Origin: Deltaproteobacteria bacterium | GTDB taxonomy: Bacteria > Desulfobacterota > Dissulfuribacteria > Dissulfuribacterales > QOAL01 | Direction: 5' to 3' | Length of the DNA stretch: 43,085 nt | Assembly: GCA_026985565.1 (NCBI GenBank) | Contig: JALSQG010000085.1 | Location: 1 to 43,085, forward strand | Part shown: in pieces, positions 16,277 to 26,047 of the stretch | How the letters are laid out: each line of letters begins with the position of its first letter | Numbering within the stretch: position 1 is the stretch's first letter | Made by a program: the position numbers and the translations under genes | The notes under the pieces: model-generated | What the model saw: only the letters and a program-made list of their open reading frames with translations | What the model was told of the DNA's origin: nothing | The model's database searches: none

Positions 16277-17077
16277 TCAAAGGGCTACATGAAGCCCCAT
16301 CTTGTAATATATCTGTCTTCTAAGTTCCCTTAGGGTGCCTGAGGACAGGTCCCGAGGGTGAGGTTCATCCAGCACGATATCCCATGCCACCTTTGACGGC
16401 CGGTCACTAAGCATTATTATCCTGTCACCAAGTTGAAGGGCCTCATCAATATCGTGGGTTATAAACAGTATGGTCATGTCAAACATCTGATGCACATTTA
16501 CCATCTCTTCCCTCATCTGAAGCCTTGTGACAAAATCAAGGGCTCCAAAGGGCTCGTCCATAAACAGAATGTCAGGACTGGTGATAAGCGCCCTGGCAAC
16601 CTCTGCCCTTCTCCTCATGCCTCCTGAAAGTTCATGGGGATAGTGATCGCCAAAACCGGAAAGTCCTACAAGATCTAAGTATTCCTCTACTGAATCCATG
16701 CTTTGGTCCGAACCGGCCTTTCTAAGGCCCATGGAGATGTTCTGTCTGGCCGTAAGCCACGGGAAAAGGCCGTCTTCCTGGAAAACACACACATGACGGC
16801 TGTCTGGTCCCATCACCTCTTTTCCGTCAATGAGGACCTGGCCGGATGTTGGTCTTTCAAATCCAGAAATTATCCTGAACATAGTGGACTTGCCGCAGCC
16901 GGAGGGGCCTATGAAACATGCAAAGGTCCCTGCCTCTATGGAGAAGGTCAAACCATCAAGGACCTTGCAATCTTCCTGATGTTTGCACTGGGAGAGAAAA
17001 CGCCTTTTAAGGCGTCTTTCCACATATGATTTCCTAAGCCCTGTAACCTCTATCTTTATCACCGCCTCATCCTGCTC
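16277..17077 (-). CDS. ABC transporter ATP-binding protein, NitT/TauT (SsuB-like) family
   Basis: GPSGCGKSTMFRIISGFERPTSG, LSGGMRRRAEVARALITSPDILFMDEPFGALD. Track ORF extends to 17260; MEQDEAVIKIEVTG at 17077 is the likely start. Confidence 0.9.
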   Translation of the reverse strand, partial: EQDEAVIKIEVTGLRKSYVERRLKRRFLSQCKHQEDCKVLDGLTFSIEAGTFACFIGPSGCGKSTMFRIISGFERPTSGQVLIDGKEVMGPDSRHVCVFQEDGLFPWLTARQNISMGLRKAGSDQSMDSVEEYLDLVGLSGFGDHYPHELSGGMRRRAEVARALITSPDILFMDEPFGALDFVTRLQMREEMVNVHQMFDMTILFITHDIDEALQLGDRIIMLSDRPSKVAWDIVLDEPHPRDLSSGTLRELRRQIYYKMGLHVAL

Positions 17078-17814
17078 CATTCTATACTTGGAAGCCTTTC
17101 CAAGAGCCTTACCAGAAAATCGAGCACAAGGCCGATCACTCCTATCACAATCATTCCGGCAACGACCATGTCCATCCTGAGGGAGTTTCTGGCATCTATT
17201 ATGAGATAGCCAAGACCAGATTTGACTGCTATCATCTCTGCTGCCACAATCACCAGCCATGCAGTACCAAGGGTGATTCTTATAGCGGTTATTATCTCAG
17301 GAAGGGCAGCAGGGAGAATAACCCTTGTATAAAGGGAGATGCCCTTAAGGCCGAAATTTTCTGCCACCCTGAGGTAGGTCGTCCGGATATTAAGCACAGA
17401 GCTTATGGTGGAGACCACAAGGGGGAAAAAAGAGGCCAAAAAGATAAGAAAGATTGCTGGCCTGTCTCCAATCCCAAACCACATTAGGGCAATGGGTATC
17501 CATGCAAGTGGAGATATGGGTCTTAGAAACTGGATAAGGGGATTTAGCATGTGTCTGAACAACCGTTTTCTTCCAAGAAAAAGCCCCAAAGGGATGGCAG
17601 TTGCAGCTGCCAGATAAAAGCCCCAGGTGACCCTGAACAGGCTTGCGACAGAGCTTTCAAAAAGTCTTCCGCTTTTTGCCATCTGCCACAGTGCCAGTGC
17701 AACATCCCCTGGCCTTGGAAACATATATTCAGGCACATGGAAGACGGCTGTAACAACCTGCCAAAAAAACAACACCAGCAAAAAAACCATTACAAAACCT
17801 GCTTTTTTCATTGC
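17059..17814 (-). CDS. ABC transporter permease, NitT/TauT (SsuC-like) family
   Basis: Hydrophobic BPD-transporter fold, FLRPISPLAWIPIALMWFGIGDRPAIFLIFLASFFPLVV and ILPAALPEIITAIRITLGTAWLVIVAAEMIA. Likely start MKKAGFVMVF. Confidence 0.9.
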   Translation of the reverse strand, partial: AMKKAGFVMVFLLVLFFWQVVTAVFHVPEYMFPRPGDVALALWQMAKSGRLFESSVASLFRVTWGFYLAAATAIPLGLFLGRKRLFRHMLNPLIQFLRPISPLAWIPIALMWFGIGDRPAIFLIFLASFFPLVVSTISSVLNIRTTYLRVAENFGLKGISLYTRVILPAALPEIITAIRITLGTAWLVIVAAEMIAVKSGLGYLIIDARNSLRMDMVVAGMIVIGVIGLVLDFLVRLLERLPSIEWSRMRR

Positions 17815-18779
17815 CATGACGTGTAAATACCTATCTTTGGAACCTTTTTTAGAAGATGCCACTGAACCATCATCTTGCCGATCTCATCAAGTTCCCTTTG
17901 CCTTGGAACTATATCGAGGTAGCTTACGCGTCTTGCAGTTAAAACTTGCTCAACAAGATCCCTGTTGAGGCCAAAGAAGTCCGCACCAATATCTGCTGCT
18001 TTCTTTCTGTTGGCCTCTATCCACTTGCCTTGCCTTTTTAGTCCCCTTATGAATCTGTCTATGAGTTTGCGCTTTTTGCTAAGGCTATCCTTGTTTACAA
18101 TAAGAAGGCTCGAGATGAAGTTTGGCCAGATATCGGAAGAGTTTTTGAAGATGATACCCTTTCCCATGATGAGGGCCTGGGTGGCATAGGGCTCGCCAAC
18201 GATGTATCCGTCTATGGAATTTGAGGCAAGGGCAGAGGGCATATCTGGCGGAGGCAGCTCCACACGGTTCACCTTGTCCACTGCAATACCGTTTTTTCCA
18301 AGAAGCATCAAAAGGGCCATGTTCTGGGTGCTGTATCTGATTGGGATGGCAAAGGTCTTTCCCACAAAATCCTTGACGCTTGATATCCCGCTATTTTTGG
18401 CAACCACGAGGCCTGTTCCATTTCTATGGCCAAGAAGGGCAATAACCACAGGGACCGACTGATCCATGAGGGATATGGCAATTGGAGCAAGGATGAAGGC
18501 GCAGTCAAGCTCGTTGCCCTTGACAGACTCTATCATATCTGGCCATGAGCTGAACCTTATGGGATCTACGTTTTCCTTGAAGAAACCATCCCTTTCCATG
18601 GCAACAGGAAGAAGAAGGTGGCAGGTTATGGGCAGATAACCCACCTTGAGCCTTTGTTTTGTATGCGTCTGTCCTGTTACTCCGTAGTGCAAAAGGGTTA
18701 TCACTATCAGCCACAAAAGTGCCAGGAGTGGTGCTGCTGCTTCAGGCGAAATATTTTTGAACAATTTTAAAGGGTTCAC
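17808..18779 (-). CDS. ABC transporter substrate-binding protein, NitT/TauT (SsuA/NrtA-like) family
   Basis: N-terminal membrane segment, LKVGYLPITCHLLLPVAMERDGFF, IDGYIVGEPYATQAL; followed by permease and ATPase genes. Confidence 0.85.
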   Translation of the reverse strand: MNPLKLFKNISPEAAAPLLALLWLIVITLLHYGVTGQTHTKQRLKVGYLPITCHLLLPVAMERDGFFKENVDPIRFSSWPDMIESVKGNELDCAFILAPIAISLMDQSVPVVIALLGHRNGTGLVVAKNSGISSVKDFVGKTFAIPIRYSTQNMALLMLLGKNGIAVDKVNRVELPPPDMPSALASNSIDGYIVGEPYATQALIMGKGIIFKNSSDIWPNFISSLLIVNKDSLSKKRKLIDRFIRGLKRQGKWIEANRKKAADIGADFFGLNRDLVEQVLTARRVSYLDIVPRQRELDEIGKMMVQWHLLKKVPKIGIYTSWQ

Positions 18780-19015
18780 GCATTATTTATCGGTATTTTT
18801 CCAAATTAGTGTTAACAAAAGGGTGCAGCTTTTTGAGATACAACCGTTATGTAGCGGTATGTAAATGAAGCACTTACTCCTTGGTAAACTTGGCCCATAT
18901 TGCATTAATTTACCCAAAGGTCTCTCAGGGTTGCCTGAAATTTGATAAATGTTTAGAGTATCACAGCCACAAGCTTAGGCTCTTAATCAAGAAAATCAGC
19001 TATGCGGAGTGACCA

Positions 19016-20347
19016 ATGAAAGATGTTGTGAATGTAGGGGTAGTAGGTTTTGGTACAGTTGGAAGCGGAACTGCAAAGATACTCCTTGAACAAGAGGGGC
19101 TCATTGAGAAAAGGACATCCATTCCAATACGGCTAAAATGGATCTGTGACAAAGACATAACATCTGACAGGGGCTTTAAGGTCCCAGATGGAGTTCTTAC
19201 CACACAGTTTTCAGATCTTATAAATGACCCGGACCTTGACATCATAGTTGAGCTGATCGGGGGCATAGAACCAGCAAAGTCCTTTATTCTCCAGGCCATA
19301 GAAAAGGGGAAACATGTGGTAACTGCCAACAAGGCCCTTCTTGCAACAAATGGTTTCGAGATCTTTGAGGCGGCCTCAAGGGCTGGTGTAGAGGTTGGAT
19401 TTGAAGCAAGCGTTGGTGGTGGAATACCGTGCATAAAGGCGCTGAAGGAAGGGCTTGTTGCCAACAATGTCAGCACTGTCCTTGGCATAATGAATGGCAC
19501 TGCCAACTACATTCTGACAAGGATGTCTCAGGAAGGCCTGCCTTTTGAGGAGGTTTTGGCACAGGCCCAAAGACTTGGCTATGCTGAGGCAGACCCCACC
19601 TATGACATAGAGGGAGTTGATACCGCCCACAAACTTGCAATCATGTCCACCCTTGCCTTTGGCCAGCGCATAGCCCTTTCTGACATATTTACAGAAGGCA
19701 TCTCCAAGATCACTCCCCTTGATATCTCCTTTGCAAAGGAGCTTGGATACAGCATAAAGCTTCTTGCAATTGGCAAAAAAAACAGTGACGATTCTGTTGA
19801 TGTGAGAATACATCCCACCATGATCCCAGAGGATCACCTTCTGTCCCAGGTAAATGGGGCATTCAATGCAGTATATTTTGTGGGAGACAGTGTGGGAAAG
19901 GTGATGCTCTACGGAATGGGCGCAGGTCAGATGCCAACTGGAAGCGCCATTGTTGCAGACATAGTTGACATAGCAAGGGATGTGAAAAAGGGGTGTCCGG
20001 GACGCGTTCCCTCCCTGAATCAGCCCTTTGAGACCATAGTTTCCCCATCCATCAAGCCGGTTGAATCAATAACCTGCAAATACTACTTCCGTTTCACAGT
20101 CATGGACAGGCCTGGGGTCCTGTCAAGTATTGCAGGAATACTTGGCAGGGAGGAGATAAGCATCAATTCCGTTGTCCAAAAAGGAAGGGCAAAAGATGCC
20201 TCTTCAGTGCCTATTGTCATGTTGACTCACGAGGCAGTTGAAGGAAAGGTGAAGAAGGCCCTTGAAGAGATTGATTCTCAGGACTTCATTCTGGATAAGA
20301 CAATGATTATTCGTATAGAAGACATGAAGGCATTGGAGGAGTCGTAA
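19016..20347 (+). CDS. hom: homoserine dehydrogenase with C-terminal ACT domain
   Basis: VNVGVVGFGTVGSGTAKIL, GIMNGTANYILTRM, GYAEADPTYDIEGVDTAHKLAIM, C-terminal ACT domain. Confidence 0.95.
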   Translation: MKDVVNVGVVGFGTVGSGTAKILLEQEGLIEKRTSIPIRLKWICDKDITSDRGFKVPDGVLTTQFSDLINDPDLDIIVELIGGIEPAKSFILQAIEKGKHVVTANKALLATNGFEIFEAASRAGVEVGFEASVGGGIPCIKALKEGLVANNVSTVLGIMNGTANYILTRMSQEGLPFEEVLAQAQRLGYAEADPTYDIEGVDTAHKLAIMSTLAFGQRIALSDIFTEGISKITPLDISFAKELGYSIKLLAIGKKNSDDSVDVRIHPTMIPEDHLLSQVNGAFNAVYFVGDSVGKVMLYGMGAGQMPTGSAIVADIVDIARDVKKGCPGRVPSLNQPFETIVSPSIKPVESITCKYYFRFTVMDRPGVLSSIAGILGREEISINSVVQKGRAKDASSVPIVMLTHEAVEGKVKKALEEIDSQDFILDKTMIIRIEDMKALEES

Positions 20348-20350
20348 GAG

Positions 20351-21664
20351 ATGGCTGATGCAAAACCCACCAAAGAACCAGAGGCCTTGCAGGAAGACAT
20401 TGAGCCAATAGAACATCCTGTTGACAAATATGTGATACTCATAGGAGACGGGATGGCAGACTTCCATGTTAAGGAGATTGGCAACAAAACTGCACTCCAG
20501 GCCGCAAGAACGCCCTTCATGGACCTCATTGCACGTCTTGGGGAGTTTGGCCTTGTAAAGACCATCCCTGATGAGCTTCCTCCGGGAAGTGATGTGGCCA
20601 ACATGTCCCTTCTCGGTTATGACCCGCAAAAATACTACACAGGAAGAGGCCCCCTTGAGGCTGCAGCCCTTGGAATAAAGATGAATCCAGAAGATGTGGC
20701 CTTTAGATGCAACCTTGTCACCTTGGGATTCAGGGACGGCAGGGTGTTTATGGACGACTACAGCGCTGGCCACATATCCACAGAAGAGGCCCTTGTTCTC
20801 ATCTCTGAACTTGCTGAAATAGTAAAGAGCCGCTCCTTTGAACTGTTCCCAGGGGTAAGCTACCGTCACCTTCTTCTTTGGAAGGGAGGACCAGAAGGAC
20901 TGGCAACGGTTCCTCCCCATGATTACACGGGTCATGATGTGACAGAGGCCTGGCGGGTTTATGAAGAGGAACCACTTCTTTACGAGGTGCTGAAAAAGGC
21001 GATCAATCTCTTTCACCGCCATCCCATAAACCTGAAACGGATGAAGGAGGGTAAAAGGCCTGCCAATGCCATTTGGCCATGGGGCCAGGGGAGAAAACCT
21101 GTCATTGCAACCATATTTGACCAGTATGACCTCAAGGGCTCTGTCATTGCTGCAGTGGATCTCATCAAGGGGCTTGGTAAATGGGCAGGGCTTGAAACTC
21201 CAGAGGTAAAAGGTGCAACGGGATTTCTTGACACAGACTTTAATGCAAAGGCCCAGGCGGCCCTAAATGAGCTCAAGAGTAAGGACCTGGTGGTGGTCCA
21301 TGTCGAAGCCCCTGACGAGGCTGGCCACATGGGGGATATCCAGGAAAAGATCAAGGCCATCGAGCGCTTTGACAAAGAGGTGGTTGGGACTGTATTCGAC
21401 GGGCTTAAGAACATGGACTGTTCTTTCAGACTTATGGTTGTCACAGACCATTACACTCCTGTATCCATCAAGACCCACGCCAGAGGGCCGGTTCCATTTG
21501 TCATATATGACAGTCTGGAAGTCCGCGACAATCCGGATGCCCACTTCCATGAGGAATGGGCAGAGCGCACAGGGATACTGTTCGAAAAAGGATTCAAGCT
21601 CTTTCACCACTTCGTTGGCGCAGAACCACGATATGTGGAGCTTGATCCAAAAAAGAAAAAATGA
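20351..21664 (+). CDS. apgM: cofactor-independent phosphoglycerate mutase, archaeal/ApgM type
   Basis: YVILIGDGMADFHVKE, PPGSDVANMSLLGYDPQKYYTGRGPLEAAALGI, DHYTPVSIKTHARGPVPFVIY. Confidence 0.9.
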   Translation: MADAKPTKEPEALQEDIEPIEHPVDKYVILIGDGMADFHVKEIGNKTALQAARTPFMDLIARLGEFGLVKTIPDELPPGSDVANMSLLGYDPQKYYTGRGPLEAAALGIKMNPEDVAFRCNLVTLGFRDGRVFMDDYSAGHISTEEALVLISELAEIVKSRSFELFPGVSYRHLLLWKGGPEGLATVPPHDYTGHDVTEAWRVYEEEPLLYEVLKKAINLFHRHPINLKRMKEGKRPANAIWPWGQGRKPVIATIFDQYDLKGSVIAAVDLIKGLGKWAGLETPEVKGATGFLDTDFNAKAQAALNELKSKDLVVVHVEAPDEAGHMGDIQEKIKAIERFDKEVVGTVFDGLKNMDCSFRLMVVTDHYTPVSIKTHARGPVPFVIYDSLEVRDNPDAHFHEEWAERTGILFEKGFKLFHHFVGAEPRYVELDPKKKK

Positions 21665-22110
21665 ACCATATATGTGTAAATACAGACGTTTCGAGGCTTG
21701 TTTGGGGTAAGGAGATAAACTATAGGGTCATCTATGGAGACACAGACAGGGCAGGGGTGGTTTACTATGCCAACTATCTTCGATTCTTTGAGATGGGAAG
21801 GACGGAATGGATGAGGCAGGTTCTCGGAACTCCCTACAGGGAGCTTGAATCATCTGGCATACTCTTTCCTGTGGTTGAGGCCCACATCCGCTACAAGGCG
21901 CCTGCTGGCTATGACGACCTTCTTTCAATATGTACTGCCCTTTCTGACTGGTCCCGTGTCACCCTCACCTTCTGCTACGAAATCAGACGTGATGACAAGA
22001 TCTTGGTAACTGGTACTACGAAACATGCTGCAGCAGACATAAACGGCAGGCTCACAAAAATTCCTGGCACTATAAGCGGGGCCATAGAAAAAATGGTCTC
22101 AAGGAAATAA
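21661..22110 (+). CDS. YbgC/FadM-type acyl-CoA thioesterase
   Basis: VIYGDTDRAGVVYYANYLRFFEMGRTEWMR hotdog motif. Confidence 0.9.
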   Translation: MNHICVNTDVSRLVWGKEINYRVIYGDTDRAGVVYYANYLRFFEMGRTEWMRQVLGTPYRELESSGILFPVVEAHIRYKAPAGYDDLLSICTALSDWSRVTLTFCYEIRRDDKILVTGTTKHAAADINGRLTKIPGTISGAIEKMVSRK

Positions 22111-22166
22111 GATTCTAAGGGGAAAATTTCCCATGTCATGAGCAGGCCAAGAGGCTGTTAATCAAA

Positions 22167-23957
22167 ATGACTTACATTCCAGAGGACATCCTTCAAAGCA
22201 TCAGGGAAGCCGCAGACATAAGGCAGGTTGTCCAGGAATTTGTGCCTCTTAAGAAAAGGGGAAAAAACTGGGTTGGTCTTTGCCCCTTCCACTCGGACAA
22301 CGATCCCTCCTTCACCGTTAATGAGGAAAAACAGATATTCTACTGTTTTGGATGTGGAGAGGGTGGAAACGTCTTCAAATTTCTCATGAAGATACAGGGT
22401 CTTTCATTCAAAGGGGCAGCCAAGGCCCTGGCACAACGCTATGGCATCACCATCCCGGAAAGACCACTTTCTGAAAAGGCAAAAAAGAAAAAAAGGCTCA
22501 GGGAACAACTCATAGATATCACCCAGGCGGCCTCAACATATTTTTCAAGGCTTCTAAAGGAGTCTGTATCAGCCCAAAAGGCAAGGCACTACCTGGAGAA
22601 ACGCTCGCTAAAGGATGAAACCGTAGAGTCCTTTGATCTGGGTTGGGCAGAGGAGTCGTGGGACGGCCTAATCAGGTTTCTTGAAAAGGAAGGCATGGAT
22701 CTTGGACTTGCAGAAGAGGCAGGGCTCATAATCAAGCGGACCAATGCCCCAGGCTGGTATGACAGATTCAGAGGCAGGATCATGTTCCCCATAAGGGACC
22801 ATGTTGGAAATATTGTAGCCTTTGGGGGTAGGACAATAGGCCTTGCCGGCCAGGAAGAGCAGCCCAAATATATAAATTCGCCAGAGTCCCCGATTTATCA
22901 CAAAGGGAAGATACTTTACGGCCTTTTTCAAAACAAGGCGGCCATACGAAAGGCAGGCCTCGGGCTTGTGGTGGAAGGCTACATGGATGTAGTAAGCCTT
23001 TGGCAACACGGCATTCGTCAGGCGGTTGCAAGTCTTGGTACTGCCCTTACTGAGGAGCAGGCCAGAAGGATGAGGGGTGTTACAAAGGAGTGGGTGCTGC
23101 TATTTGATGGCGATGAGGCAGGGCTTAAGGCTGCCACAAGGGCCCTTCCCATCTGTTATAAGGTGGATCTGCGTCCAAAGGTTCTGGTCTTACCCCAAGG
23201 AGAGGACCCAGACAGCCTTGTTAGAGAAAGAGGGCGGGCTGAACTTGAAAAACTGTTAAAGTCGGCGGTCTCTGGAATCGATTTTCTCATAGAAGCTGGC
23301 AAGACACACTTTGGCACAGATACAGAAGGCGTGCTAAAGACCATAGACACTGCCCTTGAGGCCATATCCATGGTGGGTGATTCTGTACGAAAATCCCTTC
23401 TTGTTGGAAACATAGCAAGGAAACTCGGTGTCAGGGAAGAAAGCCTCTGGCAAAGCCTGAAGGAAAGATCCCAAAAGGACAGAAGGCTTAAAAGACCTTC
23501 TCCTGCATCGAACACGGCACAAGGGGCTTCTTCGCTCTCCCGGCCTGTGGCAAGGATTGGAAACAGGGCCGAAGAAAAGGTCATCGGATTTCTTCTAAGC
23601 TATCCCCAATATATAGAGCGATTCATGAATCTAAGCCTTGAGATATGGCTCGAAGACAGCACACTTTGCGGGCTTTGGGATGCCATGACCCACATCCACG
23701 AGATGACAGGAGGCCTGAATCTGACAGAGCTTTACAATAACCTTGAGCACGCCCCACTCCTCAGGACTGTTGCCATGCGGCTGGCCTCTGATTTTCCTCC
23801 ATGCAATGATGTTGAAATCATGGTAAAAGACTTGGAGCATTATTGTCAGGGGAGAAAAAAACAGGCCCTCAGGAAGCAGCTTCTACAACAGCTCAGGGAT
23901 CAGGGAGATAGCGAGGATTGCGAAAGCCTTCTTAAAGGCCTGCTTAGTCTTAGATAG
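22167..23957 (+). CDS. dnaG: DNA primase
   Basis: CHC2 zinc motif GLCPFHSDNDPSFTVNEEKQIFYCFGCGEGGNVFKF; TOPRIM VVEGYMDVVSLWQ; FDGDEAG. Confidence 0.96.
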   Translation: MTYIPEDILQSIREAADIRQVVQEFVPLKKRGKNWVGLCPFHSDNDPSFTVNEEKQIFYCFGCGEGGNVFKFLMKIQGLSFKGAAKALAQRYGITIPERPLSEKAKKKKRLREQLIDITQAASTYFSRLLKESVSAQKARHYLEKRSLKDETVESFDLGWAEESWDGLIRFLEKEGMDLGLAEEAGLIIKRTNAPGWYDRFRGRIMFPIRDHVGNIVAFGGRTIGLAGQEEQPKYINSPESPIYHKGKILYGLFQNKAAIRKAGLGLVVEGYMDVVSLWQHGIRQAVASLGTALTEEQARRMRGVTKEWVLLFDGDEAGLKAATRALPICYKVDLRPKVLVLPQGEDPDSLVRERGRAELEKLLKSAVSGIDFLIEAGKTHFGTDTEGVLKTIDTALEAISMVGDSVRKSLLVGNIARKLGVREESLWQSLKERSQKDRRLKRPSPASNTAQGASSLSRPVARIGNRAEEKVIGFLLSYPQYIERFMNLSLEIWLEDSTLCGLWDAMTHIHEMTGGLNLTELYNNLEHAPLLRTVAMRLASDFPPCNDVEIMVKDLEHYCQGRKKQALRKQLLQQLRDQGDSEDCESLLKGLLSLR

Positions 23958-23978
23958 GGTGTCAGATCTGGAGGAGGT

Positions 23979-25463
23979 ATGTCCCTAAAGAAAGATGGGG
24001 AACCAGGAAATACCGTAGCAGTCAGGAAAACCCAAAACGGCCTCGGGCCTTTTGATGAAGATTCCATAGACTCCATTGAAATCACTTTTGATGAAGAGCC
24101 GTTTTTTCAACCTGTAGCCAAGGAAAACGGCACTTTCGAAGAAAGTGCAACCCAGGAGCTGTCAAGCAGAACCCTTACGGATCCGGTACGTCTCTACCTT
24201 AGGGAAATGAGCGCAGGAAAGGTGCTAAGCAGAGAGGAAGAGGCGCAAGTTGCCCATCTTCTCGAAGAAAGTGAGAAAAATTACGTATTTTGCGCCTTTC
24301 ACATCCCCCAAGTAGTGTCAGATGTGATTAAAAGACTTAGCAGGAATGAAGAACCTGACCAGGACGAACAACAGGATAGAACTATTCAAGAAGAAAGGTT
24401 TGCAGGTTACAAGAGTACTAAAAAGCTCGTAAAAAGGCTTTCTGAAGTAGAAGACAGGAGGAAAAGGCTTCTTGAACAGTTGCAGGAAACACTGTCTGAC
24501 CCTGAAAAGATAAGACAGACAACAGAGGCCATAAGAAGGATCCCTTCTGAGCTTCTTGCTATTTTGGGCAAAGGACGCATTGAAAAGACCTTCCTTCAAG
24601 TAGTCAGAAGCAGCTTTGAGAATTTTTTGAAGGAGTCATCAAACAAGAACATGGAGGAGCTCTTCTTGGCCACTGGTCTTTCTGAAGATGCACTTCATGA
24701 GGTGGTAAGGAGCTATTTCAACGGCCTTCAGCGCACCAGCTATGCGAGGGAAAAACTTGTCAAGGCAAACCTTAGACTTGTGGTCTCCATTGCAAAAAGA
24801 CACGTAAACAAGGGGCTGCACCTTCTCGATCTGATTCAGGAGGGGAACATAGGGCTCATAAAGGCAGTTGAAAAATTCGAGTACAAAAAAGGATACAAGT
24901 TCAGCACCTATGCCACATGGTGGATAAGACAGGCAATAACAAGGGCCATTGCCGACCAGTCAAGGACCATTCGTATTCCAGTCCATACTGTTGAAACCCT
25001 AAACAGTATCTCCAAAATAACCAAACAGTTCGTTGCTGAAAAAGGCAGGGAACCAACCCCGGCAGAGCTTGCCTCCATCATGGATATTCCGGAGAAAAAA
25101 CTCGTTAACATACTGCGCCTCATAAACCAGCCTGTATCCCTTGAAAGCCCGGTAGGCGAGGAAGATGGATGCGAATTATTGGATTTCATAGAGGATAAAA
25201 GCACCTTGCCTCCAGATGAGCAGGCCATCATGACAAACCTTACAAGGCAGGTCCGTCTTGCCCTATCCACCCTGACGCCAAGGGAAGAAAAGATTTTGAG
25301 GATGAGGTTCGGCATTGGAGAAGACACCAACAAGACCTTGGAAGAGGTGGGAAGAGACTTTGCCGTAACCAGGGAACGAATACGTCAGATAGAGGCAAAG
25401 GCCCTTCAAAAGCTAAGACATCCAAGTAAAAGCAAGCTTCTTAGAGGTCTCATAAAAGGTTGA
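23979..25463 (+). CDS. rpoD: RNA polymerase primary sigma factor (sigma-70)
   Basis: [76 protein letters not shown]-terminal [48 protein letters not shown]; directly follows dnaG. Confidence 0.96.
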   Translation: MSLKKDGEPGNTVAVRKTQNGLGPFDEDSIDSIEITFDEEPFFQPVAKENGTFEESATQELSSRTLTDPVRLYLREMSAGKVLSREEEAQVAHLLEESEKNYVFCAFHIPQVVSDVIKRLSRNEEPDQDEQQDRTIQEERFAGYKSTKKLVKRLSEVEDRRKRLLEQLQETLSDPEKIRQTTEAIRRIPSELLAILGKGRIEKTFLQVVRSSFENFLKESSNKNMEELFLATGLSEDALHEVVRSYFNGLQRTSYAREKLVKANLRLVVSIAKRHVNKGLHLLDLIQEGNIGLIKAVEKFEYKKGYKFSTYATWWIRQAITRAIADQSRTIRIPVHTVETLNSISKITKQFVAEKGREPTPAELASIMDIPEKKLVNILRLINQPVSLESPVGEEDGCELLDFIEDKSTLPPDEQAIMTNLTRQVRLALSTLTPREEKILRMRFGIGEDTNKTLEEVGRDFAVTRERIRQIEAKALQKLRHPSKSKLLRGLIKG

Positions 25464-25480
25464 TCAACCCCCTAAAAAAC

Positions 25481-25506
25481 AAAAAGGCGGCATGAACCGC
25501 CTTTTT
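25481..25506. terminator. bidirectional intrinsic terminator between convergent rpoD and hsp20
   Basis: Perfect 10-bp inverted repeat AAAAAGGCGG-CATGAA-CCGCCTTTTT; A/T tracts on both sides suit termination on both strands. Confidence 0.9.
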
Positions 25507-25541
25507 GAATAGGAGGCATAGGCTTATGAAGCATTCCGAAC

Positions 25542-25985
25542 TTAGGAAACCTTTACCTCAATCTGTTTAGGCTTGGTTTCCTCGGTCTTTGGAAGCTTTA
25601 CCTTCAGAATCCCCTTTTCATATTTGGCCTCTATTTTGTCTTTATCTACTGGAACGGGGATGCGCACTGCCCTTTGAAAGCTTCCTCTTCTCATCTCTAT
25701 CCGGTAAAAGTTCTCATCCTTTTCTTCCTTTTCCTCTTTCTTCTCACCCTTTATTATGAGGGTATCACCGGAAAGAGATACGTCTATGTCCTTTGGATCC
25801 ATCCCGGGTATCTCTGCCTTTACAAGGATGGCATCCTTGGTCTCAGAAACATCTACTGCAGGAACCCAGGATTCGCTTTTGGGTGCAATCTCTCCTTCTC
25901 TGAAAAATTCGGACCAGAGCCTATCCATTTCCTTCCGAAGATTGGACAGCTCTGAGATTGGTCTCCACGGTGCAAGTTCAAACAT
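25542..25985 (-). CDS. Hsp20/alpha-crystallin family small heat shock protein
   Basis: WVPAVDVSETKDAILVKAEIPGMDPKDIDVSLSGDTLIIKGEKKEEKEEKDENFYRIEMRRGSFQRAVRIPVPVDKDKIEAKYEKGILKVKLPK. Confidence 0.95.
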   Translation of the reverse strand: MFELAPWRPISELSNLRKEMDRLWSEFFREGEIAPKSESWVPAVDVSETKDAILVKAEIPGMDPKDIDVSLSGDTLIIKGEKKEEKEEKDENFYRIEMRRGSFQRAVRIPVPVDKDKIEAKYEKGILKVKLPKTEETKPKQIEVKVS

Positions 25986-26019
25986 TTTTTAATACCTCCT
26001 TTCCTTCTTTTTTGTTAAA

Positions 26020-26047
26020 AAGATAAGTATGGATGAAAGCCAGTCAA
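26020..26047 (-). promoter_or_regulatory. candidate sigma-70-type promoter of hsp20 inside the 5' end of the divergent fetA-like ORF
   Basis: On the minus strand TTGACT (26047-26042), 16-bp spacer, TATCTT (26025-26020), followed by an AGGAGG Shine-Dalgarno before the hsp20 ATG. Only 43 bp separate the two start codons. Confidence 0.45.

Noticed and set aside
17078-17260. N-terminal 61 aa of the ABC ATPase track ORF
   Set aside because: Overlaps the permease gene out of frame; ATPase homology starts at MEQDEAVIKIEVTG.
18780-19015. Possible riboswitch or attenuator upstream of hom
   Set aside because: Only a weak 5-bp hairpin (TCAGG-GTTG-CCTGA) was seen; no terminator, leader peptide with Thr/Met codons, or known riboswitch core could be recognised.
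20204-21022. 272-aa minus-strand ORF
   Set aside because: Lies entirely antisense to hom/apgM, with low-complexity shadow-ORF composition and no recognisable domain; the sense genes are unambiguous.
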